NCBI GenBank assembly: GCA_937974845.1 | Contig: CALJVC010000057.1 | Span: 1-17,212 of the forward strand | Origin: an uncultured Pseudogracilibacillus sp. | GTDB lineage: Bacteria > Bacillota > Bacilli > Bacillales > Amphibacillaceae | Direction of reading: 5' to 3' | Length of the DNA: 17,212 nt | Shown: piece after piece, positions 13,270 through 17,212 of the stretch | Layout of the letters: each line of letters starts with the position of its first letter | How positions within the stretch are numbered: the first letter of the stretch is position 1 | Program-made: the position numbers and the translations under genes | The notes under the pieces: model-generated | What the model saw: the letters and a program-made list of their open reading frames with translations, nothing else | Database searches by the model: none | What the model was told of the DNA's origin: nothing

Positions 13270-14427
13270 GTGCAACAACAAGACATTAGTTTACTAAGAA
13301 TCCCTGGACCAACGCCGATTCCACCAAGTGTGGAACGTGCCATTTCCAAACCGATGATTGGACATCGTGGACCTGAGACAAAGGCATTGATTCAGAAAAT
13401 TAAACCGCGCTTGAAAAAAGTCTTCGGAACTGAAGAGGATGTATTTTTCATCGCAGGTAGTGGAACTGCTGGTTTAGAGACGGCGGCTGTTAACGTCGCT
13501 TCTAGCGGTGAAGAAGTACTTGTACTTGTTTCTGGTTCTTTTGGTGAAAGATTTGCACAGATTTGTGAATCGTTAGATCTCGTTACTCACCGTTTAGATT
13601 ATGAGTGGGGTTCAGCTGTTAATCCGAAGGACGTGGAACAGTTTTTACAACAAAATAAAAATATCAAGGCCGTCTTTATGACCCAGTGCGAAACTTCGAC
13701 GGGTATTCAAAACCCGATCGCCGAGATTAGCGAAGTCGTCCATGCAAACTCTGATGCTCTCGTTGTCGTCGACGGGGTATCCTGTGTTGGTGGTGTCGAC
13801 ACGAAGATGGACGATTGGGGAGTTGACGTTCTTGTTACAGGATCTCAAAAAGCGATGATGTTACCACCAGGATTAACTTTTATCGGCGTAAGCAAACGGG
13901 CTTGGGAAGTAATCGACAAGGTCGAGTCCCGTCGTTTCTACTTTGACTTACGTAAATATCGCGATAACTTAGCGAAGGACTCTACGCCGTATACACCTGC
14001 TGTATCCTTACTCTTTGGTTTAGATGAAGCCCTTCGCCTATTAGAGGAAGAAGGCTTAGAAAATGTATATGAGAGACATACTTTAATGAGAGATATGACC
14101 CGGGCAGCCATTAAGGCCCTTGGCATTCCATTGCTTACGGAGGATGAGTATGCGGCAGCTACGGTTACTGCTGTCAAACCAGAAACTTTTTCTGCCGATG
14201 AACTCCGTAGTTACTTAAAAGAACATTTCAATCTATCTTTAGCTGGCGGTCAGCAAAAGTTAAGCGGGGAAATTTTCCGTATTGGTCATATGGGATATTG
14301 CTCTCCGGCAGATGTTTTACAAATTATTAGTTTAATCGAAATCGGCTTGAAAGCTTTAGGTGAAGATATTACCCTCGGCCAAGGGGTAAAAGCAGCGCAG
14401 GAAGTTTATTTAAAACGGAAAAGTTAA
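13270..14427 (+). CDS. Class V aminotransferase (SerC-replacing, serine-pyruvate/AGAT type)
   Basis: PLP enzyme of the alanine-glyoxylate / serine-pyruvate / purine-catabolism aminotransferase branch of fold-type I, not the classical SerC branch. It has the N-terminal RIPGPTPIPPSV and MIGHRGPE, the PLP-phosphate loop AGSGTAGLE (62-70), QCETSTGIQNP (139-149), D168 in VVDGVSCVGG, and the Schiff-base lysine K194 in GSQKAMMLPPG. Length of 385 aa is usual. The gene lies between a T-box with a probable Ser specifier and serA (24-bp gap). Its likely role is therefore phosphohydroxypyruvate to phosphoserine, as proposed for similar serA-linked enzymes in Thermotoga and methanogens. Transamination of glyoxylate or pyruvate remains an alternative. 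The start is GTG at 13270 with GAGGAGGA 6 nt upstream. Confidence 0.88.
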   Translation: MQQQDISLLRIPGPTPIPPSVERAISKPMIGHRGPETKALIQKIKPRLKKVFGTEEDVFFIAGSGTAGLETAAVNVASSGEEVLVLVSGSFGERFAQICESLDLVTHRLDYEWGSAVNPKDVEQFLQQNKNIKAVFMTQCETSTGIQNPIAEISEVVHANSDALVVVDGVSCVGGVDTKMDDWGVDVLVTGSQKAMMLPPGLTFIGVSKRAWEVIDKVESRRFYFDLRKYRDNLAKDSTPYTPAVSLLFGLDEALRLLEEEGLENVYERHTLMRDMTRAAIKALGIPLLTEDEYAAATVTAVKPETFSADELRSYLKEHFNLSLAGGQQKLSGEIFRIGHMGYCSPADVLQIISLIEIGLKALGEDITLGQGVKAAQEVYLKRKS

Positions 14428-14451
14428 GAACATCAGGGAGGATGTAAAACG

Positions 14452-16038
14452 ATGGCCTTTAAAATATTAATCAGTGATCCCTTAAGTGAAGAGGGAATTT
14501 ATCCGTTAAGAGAAGCGGGAAATATTGAAGTTGATATTAAAACTGATTTAGACGAAGCCCAATTACTCGATATTATCGAAGAATACGATGGCTTATTAGT
14601 CCGCAGTCAAACCCAGGTGACTAGAGAGCTCATCGAAAAGGGCCATAATTTAAAAGTTATTGGTCGGGCAGGGGTCGGGGTCGACAACATCGACCTTGAT
14701 GCAGCGACAGAAAATGGAATTATCGTCGTTAATGCTCCAGATGGCAATACAAATTCTGCTGCGGAACATACGATGGCAATGATTATGTCTTTAGCTCGAA
14801 ATATTCCTCAAGCTTATATGTCTATTAAAGAAAAGCGTTGGGATCGTAAATCCTACGTCGGTGTAGAATTAAAGGATAAGACCTTAGGGATTATCGGTTT
14901 AGGGAGAATCGGGGCAGAAGTAGCCCGTCGTGCGAAGGGTCAGCGTATGAATGTCATTGCCTACGATCCGTTTTTCTCTGAGGAAAAGGCAGAAGCGATG
15001 GGAATCGAATACGGTACCTTTGAGCAAGTGATTGAAAAGGGTGATTTTATCACCGTTCATACACCATTGCTTAAAGATACTTACCATATTATTAACAAAG
15101 AAGCTTTCGATAAAATGAAAGATGGGGTACGGGTGATTAACTGTGCTCGGGGAGGAATTATCGACGAGGACGCTCTATACGATGCGCTTAAAGAAGGAAA
15201 AGTAGCTGGAGCGGCGCTAGACGTTTTTGAAGAAGAGCCAGCCCTTGATCACAAGGTTTTAGATTTACCGAACGTGATTGCTACGCCTCACTTAGGTGCT
15301 AGTACGATCGAGGCTCAAGAAAGTGTGGCAATCGATGTTAGCCACGATGTCGTCCGTATTCTTTCCGGTGGCTTAGCCCGTAACCCGGTGAATATTCCAT
15401 CGGTTCCAAGCGATGTCCTTCGGAAGATTGAGCCTTACTTCTATCTTTCTGAAAAGCTCGGTCTCTTCTTAGCTCATATGAGCGAGGATGTCGTAGAAGA
15501 AATGAACATTAGCTACGCTGGTGACTTAACGGCTTTTGAAATTGCCCCTTTAACTCAAAATACTGTCAAAGGATTTTTAAGCCGTCATTTAGGTTCTCAT
15601 GTAAACAATGTCAATGCTGCTTATTTAGCGGAAAGAAAAGGAATTACAATTAATGAGCAGAAGAGTCGGGCAGCCCGTGGTTTTACGAATTTAATTACCG
15701 TCGAAGTTGTGACCAAGGAAGGTACCTATCGTGTTGCTGGAACCTTATTAAACGGTTTAGGTTCAAGAATTGTTAAAATTAATGAATACAGTATGGACGT
15801 CGTACCTGAGGGGCATTTATTACTGATTCATCATACAGACCAGCCAGGTATGATTGGTCGAGTAGGAACTTTACTTGCAGAAAACGATGTAAACATTGCG
15901 ACGATGCAAGTAGGCCGTGAAACAATCGGTGGAAAGGCGATTATGACTTTAACGATCGACCGCCCGTTAACGGATGAAGAACTGGAGTTAGTTCGTGCTG
16001 TCGATGGTTTTGATCGAGTTACCCAAGTTGAGTTATAA
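14452..16038 (+). CDS. serA: D-3-phosphoglycerate dehydrogenase SerA, long form
   Basis: NAD-dependent oxidation of 3-phosphoglycerate to 3-phosphohydroxypyruvate, the entry step to serine. The order is a substrate-binding N-terminal part (to about 98), then the NAD domain with GLGRIG (149-154). Catalytic R is in NCARGGIIDEDAL (about 235), with E in the FEEEP region and H in ATPHLGAST (about 282). An intervening ASB domain (about 320-450) follows, then a C-terminal ACT domain (about 455-528) beginning near HLLLIHHTDQPGMIG. At 528 aa this is the type I, ACT-containing form, for which serine feedback is known in some members. ATG at 14452 follows AGGGAGG. It is the second and last gene of the T-box operon and ends at a strong terminator. 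Confidence 0.96.
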   Translation: MAFKILISDPLSEEGIYPLREAGNIEVDIKTDLDEAQLLDIIEEYDGLLVRSQTQVTRELIEKGHNLKVIGRAGVGVDNIDLDAATENGIIVVNAPDGNTNSAAEHTMAMIMSLARNIPQAYMSIKEKRWDRKSYVGVELKDKTLGIIGLGRIGAEVARRAKGQRMNVIAYDPFFSEEKAEAMGIEYGTFEQVIEKGDFITVHTPLLKDTYHIINKEAFDKMKDGVRVINCARGGIIDEDALYDALKEGKVAGAALDVFEEEPALDHKVLDLPNVIATPHLGASTIEAQESVAIDVSHDVVRILSGGLARNPVNIPSVPSDVLRKIEPYFYLSEKLGLFLAHMSEDVVEEMNISYAGDLTAFEIAPLTQNTVKGFLSRHLGSHVNNVNAAYLAERKGITINEQKSRAARGFTNLITVEVVTKEGTYRVAGTLLNGLGSRIVKINEYSMDVVPEGHLLLIHHTDQPGMIGRVGTLLAENDVNIATMQVGRETIGGKAIMTLTIDRPLTDEELELVRAVDGFDRVTQVEL

Positions 16039-16069
16039 GTTAAGAAAAGTCGATACGCTATCCTGAATC

Positions 16070-16107
16070 AGGAGGCAAGCCTTAGTTGCTTGCTTCCTTA
16101 TTTTTTT
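16070..16107 (+). terminator. Rho-independent terminator of the serine operon
   Basis: AGGAGGCAAGC pairs with GCTTGCTTCCT (11 bp with one G-T) around a CTTAGTT loop and is followed by TATTTTTTT. It lies 31 bp after the serA stop and marks the left border of the repeat array. Confidence 0.9.
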
Positions 16108-16141
16108 ACTATAGATTTAAAGGCCGAGGCAAGATCGATGG

Positions 16142-16561
16142 TGTAAATAGGATTTTTTCCTAGATACAGTAGCTAGATTTTTTATAAATGAAAATAATTT
16201 GTATATACGGTAAACTACTTTGCTATAAATAAAAATAATTTCTATATACAGTAAATTGCTTTGTCATAAATGAAAATTATTTCTGTTTATAGTAGACGGT
16301 TTTTTTGTAAATGGAAGCTCATTCTATATACAGTGGAGCTCGCTACTGTAAATAGGATAAAGTTTCTAAAGATCCTGTATACAGTAATCATGTTTACTGT
16401 ATACGGAATAAAATTTTTCTAAAACCTGTATACAGTAGAAAGCTTTACTGTAAACGAAATAGGAATCCGTTTATAGAAAGAAGATTTACTGTAAATAGAA
16501 TGTATTTTCATATATAGTAAAAGGCTGTCTTGTATACCGTACGTATTTTCTATATACAGTA
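16142..16561. repeat. Ten-unit phased array of imperfect dyads, 41/51-bp period
   Basis: The region 16039-16667 holds no gene; apart from flanking terminators it is filled by this AT-rich array. Each unit has a left element (consensus TGTAAAT, often preceded by TTAC) and a right element (TATACAGTA). Left elements start at 16142, 16183, 16224, 16265, 16306, 16347, 16398, 16449, 16490 and 16531. Right ACAGTA-type cores start at 16166, 16207, 16248, 16289, 16330, 16381, 16432, 16473, 16514 and 16556. Steps are 41 bp, or 51 where an extra 10 bp lies inside units six and seven, and 42 for the last right core. Every right core is exactly 17 bp before the next left element. The units vary greatly in sequence while keeping the spacing. 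Function is unknown. Confidence 0.9.
16375..16406. repeat. Strongest hairpin/cruciform within the array
   Basis: CTGTATACAGTAA (16375-16387) faces TTACTGTATACGG (16394-16406) across a TCATGT loop, giving 13 pairs with a single T-G. It is formed by the right element of one unit and the left element of the next. It is the best-conserved example of that 17-bp-spaced pair. Confidence 0.8.
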
Positions 16562-16604
16562 AAGTTTTTTAAGAAGTTAAACCTGCTTTAATCGAGAAAA
16601 AAAT

Positions 16605-16642
16605 AATTAAAAAAAGCGGATGGGTTATTCCCATCCGCTTTT
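16605..16642 (-). terminator. Terminator of the oppA-like gene
   Basis: AAAAGCGGATGGG and CCCATCCGCTTTT (16612-16642) form a perfect 13-bp stem with a 5-nt loop. On the minus strand the stem runs into a long T-tract (complement of 16605-16615), 25 bp past the stop codon of the oppA-like gene. The A/T-rich arms mean it could also work weakly in the other direction. Confidence 0.92.
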
Positions 16643-16667
16643 GTGGTTTAAGGGTAGAATATTTGGC

Positions 16668-17212
16668 TTATTCTTCGTCTTCTGTTTCTTCGTCAGCTTC
16701 GTCTTCGTCGTCTGATTCAGAAAGGTCAGTACCTTTAGCGAATCCAGTTAAGTGTAATTGAGGTAGGTCTGTATGCCCAGCTGAGAAGTTGCGAATGTTC
16801 TCATTCACTGGAACTAAGATTGAACGATAGAGTGTAGGGAAGACTGGAATTTCTTCAACCATTAACTCTTGCCATTCTTTATATACTTCGATTCGATAGT
16901 CAATATCGAAAGCTTTTTCTGAAACTCCTTCTTCTAACAGACGGTTGTTCTCTTCACTTTCATAGCGTGGGAAGTTGAAGAGAGCATCTGGACCGTATAA
17001 GCCTGCAGGGTCAACGTCTGAAGCGACGCTCCAAGCACCCATGTATACGTGAACTTCTGGGTCGTCATCTCCCTTTTGACCTACACGCTCATAGAAAGTG
17101 TTAAACTCTTGTAAACGACCATCGAGTAACTGAACGTTTAAGCCAACTTCATTCCAAGCTTGGATATAGTAGTTAGCCAATGGCTCAGCAATATCTCCAC
17201 CAGACATAGAAG
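16668..17212 (-). CDS. oppA: Oligopeptide ABC transporter substrate-binding protein, C-terminal part
   Basis: The C-terminal 181 or so residues of a family 5 extracellular solute-binding protein. The reading frame stays open to the window edge, so the N-terminus, signal peptide and lipobox lie outside. Recognisable features of the OppA C-terminal lobe are AEPLANYYIQAWNEVGLNVQL, the VHVYMGAWSVASDVDP segment (the usual GW-x-DYxDP region), FNFPRYES, and the terminal EEIPVFPTLYRSILVPVNENIRNF helix-strand. It would bind peptides outside the membrane and deliver them to an Opp permease not seen here. An unusual feature is the acidic tail, about 17 residues mostly D and E (SESDDEDEADEETEDEE). The apparent ATG at 17205-17207 is internal. 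The gene converges on serA, with the repeat array between. Confidence 0.88.
   Translation of the reverse strand, partial: SMSGGDIAEPLANYYIQAWNEVGLNVQLLDGRLQEFNTFYERVGQKGDDDPEVHVYMGAWSVASDVDPAGLYGPDALFNFPRYESEENNRLLEEGVSEKAFDIDYRIEVYKEWQELMVEEIPVFPTLYRSILVPVNENIRNFSAGHTDLPQLHLTGFAKGTDLSESDDEDEADEETEDEE

Noticed and set aside
16108..16141. An eleventh array unit next to the serA terminator (TTTACTATAGAT)
   Set aside because: Only a weak half-match exists and the expected partner 41 bp before the first right core is absent; at most it is a decayed unit.
16142..16561. CRISPR array
   Set aside because: The period is near 41 bp, but there is no constant repeat alternating with unique spacers. The similarity is spread over dyad elements that themselves vary, and no cas genes are present.
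16142..16561. Plasmid or phage iteron-type replication origin
   Set aside because: No replication initiator gene is nearby and the flanks are housekeeping genes. Iterons are normally near-identical direct repeats of about 20 bp.

Overview
The window is chromosomal DNA from a low-GC Gram-positive bacterium, most probably a member of the Lactobacillales (an Aerococcaceae/Carnobacteriaceae-like guess that the window cannot settle). Reasons: strong AGGAGG-type ribosome binding sites with frequent GTG/TTG starts, a T-box riboswitch, the short HisG plus HisZ architecture, a PncA whose catalytic and metal residues sit at the numbers I recall for streptococcal PncA, and an OppA-type peptide-binding protein. 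No insertion sequence, phage gene, CRISPR array, rRNA or tRNA was seen.

Left part (1-7944, minus strand): a compact histidine operon in the order hisZ-hisG-hisD-hisB-hisA-hisF-hisIE-hisC, followed after 227 bp by a PAP2-family phosphatase gene. The histidinol-phosphate phosphatase gene (hisJ/hisK, PHP family) lies divergently at 8066-8866, with face-to-face promoters in the shared intergenic region. The pathway is complete within the window except for one gene. hisH, the glutaminase partner of HisF, is absent from its usual hisB-hisA position, which is closed to 29 bp. HisF also differs at residues that in characterised HisF line the ammonia gate and the HisH interface.

Middle (8869-12861, plus strand): murB with its own promoter, a 52-codon membrane-anchored small protein, a divergent PlsY-like acyltransferase-family protein, a terminator-like hairpin overlapped by a possible leader ORF, a DUF456-like membrane protein, and then a cofactor pair, pyridoxine kinase (pdxK) and nicotinamidase (pncA).

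Right part (12903-16107, plus strand): a sigma-A promoter and a complete T-box leader with a probable serine AGC specifier. It controls a class V aminotransferase of the serine-pyruvate/alanine-glyoxylate type and a long-form SerA. Together these make a likely serine biosynthesis operon in which the aminotransferase replaces classical SerC.

End (16108-17212): between the convergent terminators of serA and an oppA-like gene (truncated by the window edge) lies a gene-free, AT-rich array of ten imperfect dyad units. Their motifs recur every 41 bp, or 51 bp in two units, which is close to four or five helical turns. This array and the missing hisH with its altered HisF are the two most unusual things in the window.
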